DNA of 64,000 nucleotides, taken from Elymus sibiricus. Its lineage: Eukaryota > Streptophyta > Magnoliopsida > Poales > Poaceae. Numbering within the stretch: position 1 is the first letter of the stretch; each line of letters begins with the position of its first letter. The stretch is taken from positions 139,501,148 to 139,565,147 of the forward strand of contig CM077665.1 of assembly GCA_039707655.1 (NCBI GenBank). The letters are read 5' to 3'. The notes beneath the pieces are model-generated. The model had not been told where the DNA came from and searched no databases. It saw only the letters and a list, made by a program, of their open reading frames with translations. This document shows, piece after piece, positions 1-11,364 of the stretch. Made by a program: the position numbers and the translations under genes.

Positions 1-535
1 AGCATTACGTGGCTCACCTGAAAGCCCGTCAGGAGACCGTTGAAGGCCTCCTTCAGTCCGCTGTCCACGGACTGAATGCTTCGCAGTACCGCACCCATAA
101 GGGTGCGGTGCTCCTCGGAGAGGGAGACGCTCGATAGAGCCTCCCCCATAGCCGGCCACCCATTGGTCGGTGGCGCCGGTGGGGATCGGTTGACCCGATC
201 TCCAACCGGGGATTGAACCGGCGCCTCCGGAGGCATGGTGCGCTCTGGAGACAGCCTTGGAGGTGACTGGACATCTCCTCGTCCGGTCTCCTTAGTATCC
301 GGGAGGGGCTTCTCCCCCGGGTCTTTGGCGGCCGAGGTGTTAGCCTCGACCATGACGTCATCACCCCCACCTCCAGTGTCCGTCTCCAAAGGAGCCTGTT
401 GGGAGGACACCTCCACGGCATCCTTCGCGGCGCCCGGAGGAGAGGGGTGCAACGCGGTCCCGCTCTCCGCTAGCTCGGCGGGCGGGGTCTCCCCGTCCGA
501 GACTTGATCGGTGGGGAGGACTCGTGGTGGGCTGC
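1..535 (-). CDS. probable downstream exon(s) of the antisense Transposase_28-type gene, partial
   Basis: On the minus strand, one frame stays open from about position 525 to the window edge. It encodes an acidic, Pro/Ser-rich stretch followed by a helical-looking segment (around 160-20) that reads LSEEHRTLMGAVLRSIQSVD and then LKEAFNGLLTGF. Such tails are typical of the C-terminal half of Gypsy-associated antisense proteins. A plausible splice acceptor (ttgcag on the minus strand) lies near 535. The donor that would join it to the upstream exon ending near 643 is not clear, because the obvious donor gives the wrong phase; either a different donor is used or the copy has a frameshift. The gene continues left of the window. 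Confidence 0.5.
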
Positions 536-642
536 AAGTTAATGGGCACTCACATGTTAATAACATTCAAAGCCTAGAACTAATAGTTCAGGGAGTCTTC
601 GGATATTTACCTTCTAGGTGGGGGCTTGACCCTGAGGTTCCT

Positions 643-1975
643 TCATGGAACCCTCTCGAAGTCCTCGGACTCAGTATCCGAGTCCGAACTGTCGTCGGAC
701 AGAACTACCTGTGTCCGACGCGCTTTCTTCTGGGCGGGAGGAGGTATATCCTCTGAGGCGTCCGATGACGCCGCCCTCTTTCCTGCGAGGGGGGAATCGC
801 CTCCCCCCTCAACCTCGTGCTCCTCCTCTTGATTCGAGGAGGCATGGGTTTCTTTGGACACAGCCCCTGGCTGGTCCCTGTTGCGCATGCCTGCTCGGCC
901 TGGCTTCTTCTTCTCCTTCTTCTCTGGCGCCTTATAAGGCGCCACGACGAGCATCTCCCACAGCAGCTGGGACCTAGGGTCTTCGGGCTGTGGAGCCGGG
1001 CACTTGATGCCCATGGCCTTGCTCAACCATTCCTGCGGAAGTGATCGGAAAGTACTTAGATTTCCTTCAGAAAAACAAAGCCGATCTAATGAAGCTATGA
1101 CATACCTCGGAAGGGGGCTTATCGGTGCGCAGGCCCTGGTCCTCCTTCTTGGCCGGCCACTTCTCCTGCGCCTTGAACAGCGCCTTCCACAGCTTCTCCC
1201 ATGTGGTGCGGAAGAGTTGACGAATCGTAGGATCATCGTCCGTCCGATAAGTCCACATAGGAGAGCCCCGGCGCTGGCAGGGGAGGATGCGCCGCCGAAG
1301 CATAACCTGGACCACGTGGGTCAACTCGACTCCATCCTTGATCATGGAGGCGATGCCCCTCTGCAGGTCATCCACCTCTGTGTCCGACCCCCAGTCGAGG
1401 CCCTTTCGGACCCATGAGGTCAATCTGGTCGGGGGGGCGGATCTGAATTCGGCAGGAACAGTTCCCCCCACCTCCCTCGGCTCGGTGATGTAAACCCACT
1501 CTTTTTGCCAAGTCTTGATGGTGTCGATGAAGGTGCCGGATGGCCATACTGCGCGTGGAAGCCTGCTGATGACCGCCCCGCCGCAGTCTGCGTGTGCGCC
1601 TGTGACACACTTCGTCTTGATGTTGAAGATCTTGAGCCATAGTCCGAAGTGTGGTTCGACCCGCAAGAAGGCCTCGCAGACGATGATGAAGGCCGATATA
1701 TGCATGAAAGAGTTCGGCGGGAGGTCGTGGAAGTCAAATCCATAGAAGAACATAAGGCCCCTCACAAAGGGGTGGAGCGGGAAGCTCAATCCTCGGATGA
1801 AATGAGGAATGAAGACCACCCTCTCGCCTGGTTTGGGGGTGGGGATCACCTGGCCCTCCTCCGCAGCGCGGTGGAAGATATTGGCAGGGAGGTAGACGAC
1901 GTCCTTGAGGTCCCGGATGTCCTGGTCTGTGACCGTGGAAGCCTCCCACTTGCCGTTGGAGCCGGAGCTGGCCAT
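643..1975 (-). CDS. antisense gene of the Tat element: Transposase_28 ('putative gypsy type') protein
   Basis: Minus-strand gene starting at the ATG at 1975. Exon 1 is 1975-1106 (290 codons) and exon 2 is 1032-643; the 73-bp intron 1105-1033 has a GTATGT donor and a CCGCAG acceptor and preserves phase 0. The protein begins MASSGSNGKWEAS and carries the family core at about residues 55-130: HFIRGLSFPLHPFVRGLMFF, followed by a CEAFL..PHFGLWLKIF stretch. Exon 2 encodes a basic KKEKKKPG segment and an acidic, serine-rich C-terminus. The function of these antisense proteins is not established; some have been proposed to regulate the retrotransposon. No stop interrupts the two exons, so this part may be recent. 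An alternative reading is that exon 2 continues by splicing into the 1-535 segment. Confidence 0.65.
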
Positions 1976-2545
1976 GGCAGAGCTCGGAGGAGGAAGGGTG
2001 GAAAACCTAGATCTGGGCTCTGGAAGCTCAGGAGATTGGGGAAGCAGGGGTGCGAATGGGAAGTGCGGATAAGCCTTGGGGTTTTCTTCCCCTTTTATTG
2101 GGCTTGCCGCAGGTTAGCCTCCCTTCACTGCGCCGTGAATCCCTCCGCTTCCCAAGACGTGCGTGCCGTTATACGCGCATGATTAAATATATCCCGTGTG
2201 AAACAGAGCACGATCTGTGCATTGAAGGGTCGTGCTGATGAAAACGGCCTCGAACCGCAAATCGGGCCTTTCTGACTGGTTTAGCGGTCGTGGTGGGCCG
2301 TGACCTTTCATCGGAAAGGTCGTCAGGGAGCACTATTTACTCCTTGATGTTTGGCCTTCAAGGCCGAATTATTCGTGATGATCGGACGATCTATGATCGG
2401 AAAAATTACACGTCGTCGGAGGCCGAACTAAAACTTGGCCGGTCACTATTCGGAGAAAGGAACTCGCCTCACAAACCGAAGACTCTGATCATATGAAGCA
2501 GCTGGAGCTAGGACCCTTGGCATTGGAGGCTAGTTCGGGGGCTAC
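1976..2545. other. spacer between antisense gene and 3' LTR, with polypurine tract
   Basis: Non-coding. It should contain the promoter of the antisense gene (reading left) and ends at the LTR start with a short purine-rich block (gttcgggggctac) that fits a polypurine tract. No other feature seen. Confidence 0.4.
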
Positions 2546-3015
2546 TGAGGGAGTCCTGGTTTAAGGGGTCCTCGGGAAGCCGACCTATTTCTTATGGGCC
2601 GGACTATATGGGCCGTTTGTCGTGCACTGGATTGATCGAAGACCCTGTTTTCAGGAAGGAAGCTTCGAGGATCGTGGCGTATTCTCCACGTTTGGAGTAG
2701 TGAATAGGCATGTTTTCCCTTCGACGTGTAACCGACCATGTGTAAACCCTAGGTACCCTCGGCGTCTATATAAGCCGAAGGGTTTTAGGTTGTAGACCAA
2801 CAGAACTCATCTAGGGTTTTAGTCATATGATCTCGAGGTAGATCAACTCTGTAACACCTATACCATCAATATAATCAAGCAGGACGTAGGGTATTACCTC
2901 CATAGGAGGGCCCGAACCTGGGTAAAACACTGTCCCCTTCGTCCCCTGTTACCATTGATTCTAGTCTCACGGCTCGGGACCCCCTACCCGAGATCTGCCG
3001 GTTTTGACACCGACA
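2546..3015 (+). repeat. 3' LTR of the Tat-lineage element
   Basis: A 470-bp LTR starting TGAGGGAGTCCTGG and ending GACACCGACA. A TATA-like box (tctatataagcc) lies near 2765, and the sequence after it resembles the R-U5 part of common Triticeae LTRs (polyadenylation and 'gcaggacgtagggt' region near 2878). The five bases after the LTR (ccgag, 3016-3020) would be the target duplication; the partner is outside the window. Confidence 0.7.
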
Positions 3016-6000
3016 CCGAGCCCACCTCTACATCATCGACGGCAACTTTGTAGGAAAAGACCGCCTTTGGGCAGGGCGGGCATGTACTCCTATCCCCCTT
3101 CAAAATTGGCCGTTGTGGGATCCCTTCCCGCCATTGCGATAAGGGAAGAGGACCCGGGCCACCGCTATATATAGAGGCTAGGCTGCACCGTAGAGGGGGA
3201 TCCAAAATCGGCCGATCCACTCATCCATCACCAAGCCAACAGAGGGCCAAGAACACCTCAGGAGCGCCCTCACAAGGCTCCAAAACACTATACTAGTTCA
3301 TCCACCACACCTCCTCGAGAGGCAATCCACCAAAGCAGGAGTAGGGTATTACGCTTCGCAGCAGCCCGAACCTGGGTAAACCACCGTGTTCACCTTCTTT
3401 CTCGTCATCGCACGAGTTCATCGTCTCGTCCATCGAGTAGCGAGCTAGGTAGGGCGAGGCTGCAGGGGATCTTCGCACACGCCCCTGTGTTCGAATCTTA
3501 AGGGTTTTGCGGAGCCCGAATGTGACGCCCCCGATTTCGACCGTATGCTAATCATACACACAATGCGTACGACCAAGATTAGGGACTCACTGATTGATAT
3601 CACAACACAACACTAGACACAAATTAAAGTCATACAGCTTCATATTACAAGCCAAGGGCCTCGAGGGCTCGACTACAAAGCTCGACAAGCACGAGTCAGC
3701 GGAAGCAAATAATATCTGAGTACAGACATAAGTTAGACAAGTTTTGCCTTAAGAAGGCTAGTACAAACATAAGCAGCGGATCGAAAGAGGCGAGGCCTCC
3801 TGCCTGGGAACCTCCTAACTACTCCTGAGCGTCGGCATTCTCCACGTAGTAGTAGGCTCCAGCGGTGGTGTAGTAGTCGTCTCCGGCGTACTCCAACTCC
3901 TGGGCTCCATCGTCTGAACGCAGAATCGTATCGAGGGGGAAAGAGAAAGCAAAGCAGCGGTGAGTACTCATCCAAAGTACTCGCAAGACTGACATCAGAA
4001 CTATGCTAAGTATGCATCAGTATCAAGGAATGGGTTTATATATGGACTGACTGCAGAAAGCAAGAATGAGGGGGAAGGCCTAGTCCTATCGAAGACTAGC
4101 ATCTCCAGCATCTTGCAGCATTAGAAGAGAGTAGACTGGTATCTCAAATATAGTCATATTATTGTAGCAATTTTATTAAGTAACCACGCCCAGAGATTCT
4201 TCCTCGACTCCCTGCGAGGAAGCAATCCCGGAGCCAACATTCATTTCAAATTAAATCACAATTATAGTTGTATAAGGTCAAGGTACAACTCCAAGTCGTC
4301 CTGTTACCGTGGACACGGCTATTCAAATAGATTAATCATCCCTGCAGGGGTGCACCGCATCTCCAACACGCCTGATCACCTCCGGCCGGACACACTTTCC
4401 TGGGTCATGCCCGGCCTCGGGATAGCAGCACGTCGTCGCCCCACCTAGGCTCAACGAAGAGGCCAGCCCGCCGGTCTAAATCCTAAGCACACAGGGGTCG
4501 TGGGCCCACTTGCCCTACGCGCTCCTGCACGATGCAAACGCGGCCGAGGTCAGTCCTAGCACCCCTTATAACAAGCGCGATGCCGTTGCGGACCACTCAG
4601 GCGCGCGCCGCTCCATTGCTGATGTCCGAAGAGCTTCGGCTGATACAACGACGCTGAGTGCCCATAACTTTCCCACGTGATGGTTTGGTGAGCAATAAGG
4701 TCAACGACCAACTCAGATCAAATATCCAACCCATTAGCATTTTATTAATGCGGGGCAAGCGCGACCCATGAAGTGCGGTCCCGTCGCCCCGACTCGAGGA
4801 TGTGTGGCAAGGGCCTCTCCTGCCCGTCCACGCCTCTTCATCATCAAACCGTGGGTACCCCTCAGGGCCGACCCATCACCAACATGTTTCTGTAACCAGG
4901 TCATAGTAACTGTGTGTATAAAACATCAAGACGGAACCTGAGGAATCACCCTCAAAGGGTCCCGCTCGATGAAACCGCCAAGGTGGACTTAGAGGAATCA
5001 CCCTCGAGGGTCCCACACTTGAGGGGTTGCACGACAGAGTCATCGTCGGGAGTGGTGAAGGAGGAATCACCCTCGATAACCACGACCGACTAGCTGCACC
5101 ACAGAGTTAGCATCATGAGTACTTCACGAGGTGTCACCCTCGGTACTCGATAGTAGCTCTGCAGAGTCGTACAACTAAGGGGTGTGCGGTGATGTGAGGG
5201 GCCTGGCTCGTCGGTCGGTTGACCGAGTCTTCGAGCCGTCGAGTCGTCGATGAAGAAGCAGGGGCAACTGGGACTAAGGGGTCACTGGGGATTCATTGAT
5301 CAACCTATGCTAAGCAGTTGATATGATTGCAGGTACAGTAGCAGTTTATCAGAAACAGGCTATGCATCAGAGTAGGAGCTAACTAATACAGTAGCAAAAA
5401 TCTAATGCAAGAATAAGAGGGAAAGGAATAGGCGATATCGGAATGCTCAAGGGGGTTTTGCTTGCCTTGCTGCTCTACGGCAAAAGACTGATCGTCAACG
5501 GCGTAGTCGTACCCGGCAGCAGCGTCGGTCTCGGGGTCTACCGGTAAGAAGAGGGGGGAGAAACAATAAATATAAAGCACAGATGCAACACGATGCATGA
5601 CATGGCAATATGCAGGGCTAGGCATGTACTAACGCTGTATTATACGTCGCAGACGGGTCGGAAGAATATCTGACGATATTTCCCGGGTCTCTGGCTTTTA
5701 CCGGACAGATGAAAATGATGGAAAAGTTCCACGTTTGCTATGCTAGAGGCATGTGACAGACTAACTGACTGCGTATTCGGATTCGTGGGATTTTTCTGAT
5801 CAACTTTCATGTATAAAACTTTTTCATCCGAGCTACGGATTATTTTATACGATTTTTCAAAGATTTAAACAATTTCTGAAATTATTCTATTTATTTAAAT
5901 CAACATTATCCAGAACAGTGCAGAGTGACGTCAGCATGACGTAATGGTGACATCAGCAGTCAACAGGACGGCTGACCAGGTCAAACCTGACATGTGGGGC

Positions 6001-7710
6001 CCTCATGTCATTGTCTCATATTTAAACCAGTGTTATATTAATCCTAAAACAGATTAATTAGGGAAGGGCCCCACTGGTCAGTGTCACATTAGGCAGATTA
6101 ATTAATTTTAACTTAATCTATTTACTAATTAAGCAACTGACAGGGGTGGCCCACTGTCATACTCACAGGGGGGGCACTTGTCATAGACTGGTCAAGCCCA
6201 GTCAGCAGGGTTGACCAGGTCAACCGGTCAACCAGTGGCTTGGGGCCCACGGGTCAGTGACCTTGCAGGTGGCCCCGGTCCAGCCACGTCGGCGGCGGCT
6301 GGCGTCCGTCGCCGGAGGAGCTCTGGCGAGCACCAGAGACGGCGAGGGGGCTCGGAAATCGCCTACAGGGCACCAAATCGAACGTCGTTTCGTGCGTTCG
6401 CGAGCTGGCGTCGTCGCCGATCCATTCCGGGCATCAGGACGAGCTACGGTGGTGGGAGCTGAGCGCTACGTTGACGGCGGCGGAGCAAGGCTTCGGGCGT
6501 CCATGGCAGCGAGCAAACCAGGACGAAAACGAGCTAGCTACCGCGTGGGATCGGTCCTACGGTCGCTCTGGAGCATGCCCGTGGCACGCACGGGGTGCCA
6601 GGGGCACGCAGAGCTCGTGCCCGACGACAATCGCGGCGACCGGAGCTCAGTTACGGCGGCGACTAGCTATAGGGAGCTATGGGAGCGCACTAAGGGAGAG
6701 GGGCGGCCAGAGGAGCTCACTGGCGTCGCTGGGAAGGCCCGATGGAGGAGCTGGTGCAGTGCAGACGGCGAATCGACGGCGGCGAGCCTTCGGGTCCTGA
6801 GGAGGAAGACGGTCGATGGCGACGTCTGGGCGCAGCTCCGGCTCGATCCAATGCACGGGGAGGACGAGGAGGTCGGTGCGGTCCTTCTTGGCGCGACGGC
6901 AAGGCGCGGGAGGCACGGTGGCCGCGTCTAGCCGACGGCCATGGCGGCGGTGGCGCTTGGGAGAGGAGGGGGCGAGCGATGGAGAGGGGGAGAGGAGTGG
7001 CAGAGACATCCAGAGGGGAGCAGGGGGCCGTTCTTATCCATCCATGCCAGCAGGGGGAAAGATCTCGCGCGACAGGAGCCGGACTAGCGAGCGCGCGCGT
7101 CGGTCGCCATGGCGTCGGCCTTCTCCTGGCGCTGGCGCGAGGAGGACGAAAGGCCGGCCACAGTGGGCTGGGCCGCACTGTTGGGCTGGCTGGGCCAAGT
7201 GCACAGTGCCGCTTTTCCATTTTTCTTTTTCTTTTCTATTTTCATTCTTTTGCTTATGTTTTATTTTCTTTTGGCCACAATTCCTTTTAGCGAAAATGTG
7301 CAACATGGTCCATCAAATAGCTTGCAATATTCTTCATTGCCACAACAAGTTTAAACATTTTTGGGCACTGTGGGAATTAACCATGCAATTAATGAGCACT
7401 TTTAAATGCAAAAATGACTCTGTTTTGATGGTGGGGTCCACACCAGCTTGAGGGCGATGTTGTTTTCCTAAACAACATTTGTTTTATGAGTTATAGCAAG
7501 TGTGCAACATTTTTCCCACGCTGTTTGAGGATTTAATTTATCACAATAAAATTCAATTGGCTTTTGAAGTGGAATTCGAACTGAGATATGAATTTTAACT
7601 GGATCATATCTTGTTTAGCAAAATGATTAGGCACTGATCATGGTCATCACTGTGCTTAATTACAATGATCACTGTAGCACAAAACCAGGGTGTCACACCG
7701 AAATCCAACA
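3016..7710 (+). mobile_element. interrupted LTR (3016-3520 plus 7698-7710) of another Gypsy-type element
   Basis: After removing the 4.18-kb insertion, about 518 bp of plus-oriented LTR remains. It has a TATA box (gctatatatagagg) near 3166, a cccgaacctgggtaaacc block near 3370, and the end gcggagcccgaaatccaaca, which is a familiar Triticeae LTR terminus. Immediately after 7710 comes the coding sequence of a different Gypsy element, not a primer binding site, so this is a solo LTR or a 3' LTR. Its 5' portion is left of the window, beyond the Tat insertion at 3015. Confidence 0.6.
3521..7697. mobile_element. 4.18-kb solo LTR, Sukkula-like
   Basis: The segment starts TGTGACGCCCCCGATTT and ends CAGGGTGTCACA, so it has TG..CA termini within a short inverted repeat (TGTGAC/GTCACA). 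It is bordered by a perfect 5-bp duplication ccgaa (3516-3520 and 7698-7702). There is no primer binding site, no polypurine tract and no gag or pol. Removing it restores the intact end of the surrounding LTR. A single 4-kb LTR with target duplication fits the LARD family Sukkula, known for very long LTRs and frequent solo LTRs, but the name is from recall. It has a GC-rich segment (6280-7200) and a C-rich segment (4360-4620). Open frames in these are not convincing genes. Transcriptional orientation is uncertain. Confidence 0.75.
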
Positions 7711-9342
7711 CTCATCAAGATAAGCATACTTCAAAGTGTCAGGCAATTGTTTCAATTCAAACACAGGATCACCTTTAGGTGGAGGAGGACCTCCAAGAGT
7801 TTCAATAGGCAAATTGTGTTTCAGGAGAGGTTGTTGTTCAAAGAAAATTTTATCTATTTCATTTCTTTCACGCAAGTGCATATCATTTTCATGGTCAAGC
7901 AAATATTGTTCTAATGGATCAGTGGGAGGCACAGCAATAGAAGCAAGACCAATTATTTCATCCTTACTAGATAACGCTTTATCACGAGGTTGTCTACTAA
8001 AATTGGAAAAATTAAACTCATGAGACACAATACCAAAACTGACACCGACAGTTTGTTTTTCACAATCTATCTTAGCATTGACGGTGCTCAAGAAAGGTCT
8101 ACCAAAGATAATGGGACAAAATTCATCTTGTGGGGAACCAAGAACTAGAAAATCAGTAGGGTATTTTACTTTCCCGCACAAGACTTCAACATCTCTAACA
8201 ATCCCAAGTGGTGTGATAGTGTCTCTATTAGCAAGTTTAATAGTAACATCAATGTCTTCCATTTCAGCAGGTGCTATCTCATCCATAATTTCTTGGTATA
8301 GAGTAAAAGGGATAGCACTCACACTAGCAACCAAATAACATAAACCATGATAGCAATGATCTCCTATTTTGACTGAGACAACAGGCATGCCTTCTATGGG
8401 TCTATGTTTATCTTTTTCATTGGGTTTAGCAATTCTAGCAGCTTCATCACAGAAGTAGATAACATGCCCATCAATATTTTCTACCAAGAGATCTTTAACC
8501 ATAGCAATAATAGGTTCTACTTTAATTTGTTCAGGGGGTTTAGGTGCTCTTATATTACTCTTACGAACCACAGTTGATACCTTAGCATGTTCCTTTATCC
8601 TAACAGGGAAAGGTGGTTCTTCAATATAAGCGGTAGGCACAACTGGATCAACATTGTAAAAGATGGTTTCTTCTTTAGCTATGACCGGTTCTTTAATTTC
8701 TTCTTTAATAGGGGGATGATATTTAAACCACTTCTCCTTAGGGAGGTCAACGTGAGTAGCAAATGCTTCGCAGGAAGAGGCTTCTATCTCAGAGTCAAGT
8801 CCATATTCAGTGCTAAACTTATGAAAAGTATCGGTATTCATAAAAGATTTAACACAATCAAACTCAAGCTTTATACCTGACTCATTACCTTCATCGAGTT
8901 CCCAATCCTCAGAGTTGCGTTTAATTCTTTCTAAGAGATCCCACTTGAATTCAATAGTCTTCTTCATATAAGAACCAGCACAAGAAGTATCGAGCATGGA
9001 TTGATCATTATGAGAAAGCCGAGCATAAAAATTCTGAATGATAACCTCTCTCAGAATGTCATGATTGGGGCATGAATATAACATTTACTTAAGCCTCCCC
9101 CAAGCTAGAGCGATGCTTTCTCCTTCATGAGGCCAAAAATTATATATATAATTCTGATCACGGTGAAGTAGATGCATGGGATAAAACTTTTGGTGGAATT
9201 CCAATTGCAAACGATTCCAGTTCCACGATCCAAGATCATCACATGGCCTATACCATGTCAATGCTTTTCCCTTCAAAGATAAAAGGGAAAACCTTCTTCT
9301 TAACTTCATCTCCGGGTAAACCTGCAAGCTTAAATAATCCAC
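7711..9342 (-). pseudogene. gag-protease polyprotein of Gypsy element B, broken
   Basis: Read right to left, it encodes a retrotransposon gag domain (9342-about 8950; motifs LKGKALTWY, FHQKFYPMH, GESIALAWGRLK, then CPNHDILREVIIQNFYARLS), a linker with a charged segment, and a retropepsin domain (about 8420-8050) ending PIIFGRPFLSTVNAKIDCEK. The gag N-terminus is separated from the rest by a stop/frameshift at about 9085. The protease motif, normally DLGAS in this lineage, reads YLVAS (near 8345-8330), so the catalytic aspartate is lost. The frame then stays open to KYAYLDE at 7711, where the inserted LTR begins. Part of the Athila-like gag/PR family; dead copy. Confidence 0.75.
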
Positions 9343-9623
9343 AAATTTCGTTCACATATAATAGGTGCATATCAGGATGTTCAGTTCCATCTCCTGCATA
9401 AGGTTTAGCAAGCAGTTGTTCTACCATACCCGAAGGAATTTCATAAGTACCATTTTAAGTAGGTGTTGTAGGTTGAGGGGCAACTAATTGTGGTTCCGGT
9501 CGAGGTGAAGATACCCCGAACAAACCCCTCAAAGGATTGTTTTCCATAGTAGCAAGTAGCAATAAATTTCAGCACGTAGTATAAGTTTTTCCTTACCGAT
9601 TTCCACTTACCAAGAGCGCTTCA
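9343..9623 (-). other. 5' untranslated/leader and gag N-terminus of element B
   Basis: Lies between the primer binding site and the recognisable gag. On the minus strand it contains broken pieces of the gag N-terminus (Pro-rich, near 9480-9560). No intact frame. Confidence 0.4.
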
Positions 9624-9642
9624 CTCCCCGGCAACGGTGCCA
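9624..9642 (-). promoter_or_regulatory. primer binding site, tRNA-Asp type, of element B
   Basis: On the minus strand this reads tggcaccgttgccggggag, one base different from the complement of a plant tRNA-Asp 3' end (tggcgccgttgcc...). It starts 11 bases inside the LTR end, the normal place for a PBS, and fixes the element's orientation as minus. Confidence 0.7.
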
Positions 9643-10927
9643 GAAAAGAGTCTTGATGACCCACAAGTATACGGGATCAATCGTAGTCCTTTCGATAAGT
9701 AAGAGTGTTGAACCCAACGAGGAGCAGAAGGAAATGACAAGCGGTTTTCAGCAAGGTAATTTCTGCAAACACTGAAATTGTAGGTAACAGATAGTTTGAT
9801 AGCAAGATAATTGGTAACAAGCAAGTAACGGTAATGGTAAACAAGGTGCAGCAAGGTAGCCCAATCCTTTTGAGGCAAAGGACAGGCCAGAACAATCTCT
9901 AGTAATAGGCAAAGTGTTCTTGAGGGTACACGGGAATTTCATCTAGTCACTTTTATCATGTTGGTTTGATTCGTGATCGCTACTTTGATAATTTGATATG
10001 TGGGTGGACCGGTGCTTGGGTGCTGTTCTTACTTGAACAACCTCCCACTTATGATTAACACCCTCGCAAGCATCCGCAACTACGAGAAAAGTATTAAGAT
10101 AAAATCTAACCATAGCATTAAACGTTTGGATCCAAATCAGCCCCTTACGAAGTAGCGCATAAACTGGGGTTTAAGCTTCTGTCACTCTAGCAACCCATCA
10201 TCTAATAACTACTCCACAATGCATTCCCTTAGGCCCATGAATGGTGAAGTGTCATGTAGTCGACGTTCACATGACACCACTAAGGGAATCACAACATACA
10301 TATCAACAAAATATCGAACACATATCAAATTCACATGATTACTCGCAACATGACTTCTCCCGTGACCTCAAGAACAAAGGTAACTACTCACAAATAATAA
10401 ACATGCTCAAGATCATAGGGGTATTAAATAGCATAATGGATCTGAACATATAATATTCCACCAAATAAACCATATAGTAATCAACTACGCAAGGTAATCA
10501 ACACTACTAGTCACCCACAGATACCAATCTGAGGTTCCGGTACAAAGATTGAACACAAGAGATGAACTAGGGTTTGAGAGGAGATGGTGCTGTTGAAGAT
10601 GTTGATGAAGATTGGCCTCCCAAAGATGAGAGGGGTGTTGGTGATAACGATGGCTTCGATTTCCCCCTCCGGGAGGGAAGTTCCCCCAGCGGAATCGCTC
10701 CGCCGGAGGGCAAAAGTGCTCCTGCCCATGTTCCGCCTCGAGGCGGCGGCGCTTCGTCCCGAAAGTCCTCCTCTGATTTTTTTTCCTAGGTCAAATGTGA
10801 CTATATACCAGAAGATGGGCTCCGGAGGTGGGCCGAGGTGGCCACGATGCACCAGGGCGTGCCCAGGGGGGTCTGGCGCGCCCTGGTGGGTTGTGCCCAG
10901 CTAGCTGGCCCCCTCCGGTAGTTTTCT

Positions 10928-10946
10928 GCTCCAGTATTTTTTATTA
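10928..10946. repeat. target-site duplication, left copy (SINE)
   Basis: gctccagtattttttatta, identical to 11107-11125. A 19-bp perfect duplication is diagnostic of target-primed (LINE-machinery) insertion. Confidence 0.85.
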
Positions 10947-11106
10947 CAAAAAAAACAACAACAACAACAACAAAAAAGCCTTTAGTCCCAAACAAGTTAG
11001 GGTAGGCTAGAGGTGAAACCCATAAGATCTCGTGACCAACTCATGGTTCTGGCACATGGATAGCAAGCTTCCACGCACCCCTGTCCATGGCTAGTTCTTT
11101 GGTGAT
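10947..11106 (-). mobile_element. SINE (Au-like) with (TTG)n tail
   Basis: A 160-bp insertion flanked by a 19-bp perfect duplication. On the minus strand it runs from 11106 to a tail of repeated ttg followed by T's (10975-10947), preceded by ttgtttgggactaaaggc, which I recognise as the conserved 3' end of plant Au-type SINEs. A degenerate box-B-like stretch lies near 11035. The left part is shorter than a full Au SINE, so it may be 5'-truncated. Inserted within the LTR of element B. Confidence 0.7.
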
Positions 11107-11125
11107 GCTCCAGTATTTTTTATTA
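11107..11125. repeat. target-site duplication, right copy (SINE)
   Basis: Identical to 10928-10946; see there. Confidence 0.85.
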
Positions 11126-11364
11126 AATACAAAAATAATCTCCGTAAAATTTCAGCTTCATTGGAGTTGTGCAGAATAGGTATCTCTGATGTGCTTTTCT
11201 TAGGTCCAGAATTCCAGCTGTCGGTATTCTCCCTCTTTGTGTAAACCTTGCATATTATGAGAGAAAAGGCATTAGAATCACTCCCCAAAGCATTATTATT
11301 AAACAAAACAAAGTAAATAACAGTAGGAAATCATGATGCAAAATGGACGTATCACTTTTCAAAT

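Larger units (their letters stand above)
1..3015 (+). mobile_element. 3' part of a Tat-lineage Gypsy retrotransposon
   Basis: This is the right-hand end of a Ty3/Gypsy element that begins left of the window. It consists of an antisense gene (minus strand, 1-1975), a non-coding spacer (1976-2545) and a 3' LTR (2546-3015). An antisense gene lying between pol and the 3' LTR is known from the Tat lineage (Grande, RIRE2), and the encoded protein belongs to the 'putative gypsy type transposon' (Transposase_28) family, so the lineage call rests on architecture plus protein family. The sequence after 3015 lacks a primer binding site, which makes this the 3' and not the 5' LTR. The element sits inside another LTR (3016-7710). 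The exact TREP family is not assigned. Confidence 0.7.
7711..11354 (-). mobile_element. Gypsy element B (Athila/Sabrina-like), 5' portion
   Basis: This minus-strand element reads from its 5' LTR (11354-9654) through the primer binding site (9642-9624) into gag and protease (9342-7711). It is cut at 7711, just where the polymerase region should begin (KYAYLDE, normally followed by the reverse transcriptase lead-in). The rest lies left of the window beyond the nested insertions. It was itself inserted into element A: the five bases right of the LTR (ctttt, 11355-11359) are the expected target copy. Confidence 0.75.
9654..11354 (-). repeat. 5' LTR of Gypsy element B (Sabrina/WHAM type)
   Basis: On the minus strand the LTR starts TGATACGTCCATTTTGC (11354) and ends CTTGTGGGTCATCA (9654). 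Both termini are very characteristic of the Sabrina/WHAM group in Triticeae. About 1.7 kb, including a 160-bp SINE insertion (10947-11106) and its target copy. Confidence 0.75.

Noticed and set aside
6257..7451. Several long overlapping frames (up to 224 codons) on both strands
   Set aside because: They all lie in the GC-rich block of the 4.18-kb solo LTR, overlap one another, and are Arg/Gly/Ala-rich low-complexity translations.
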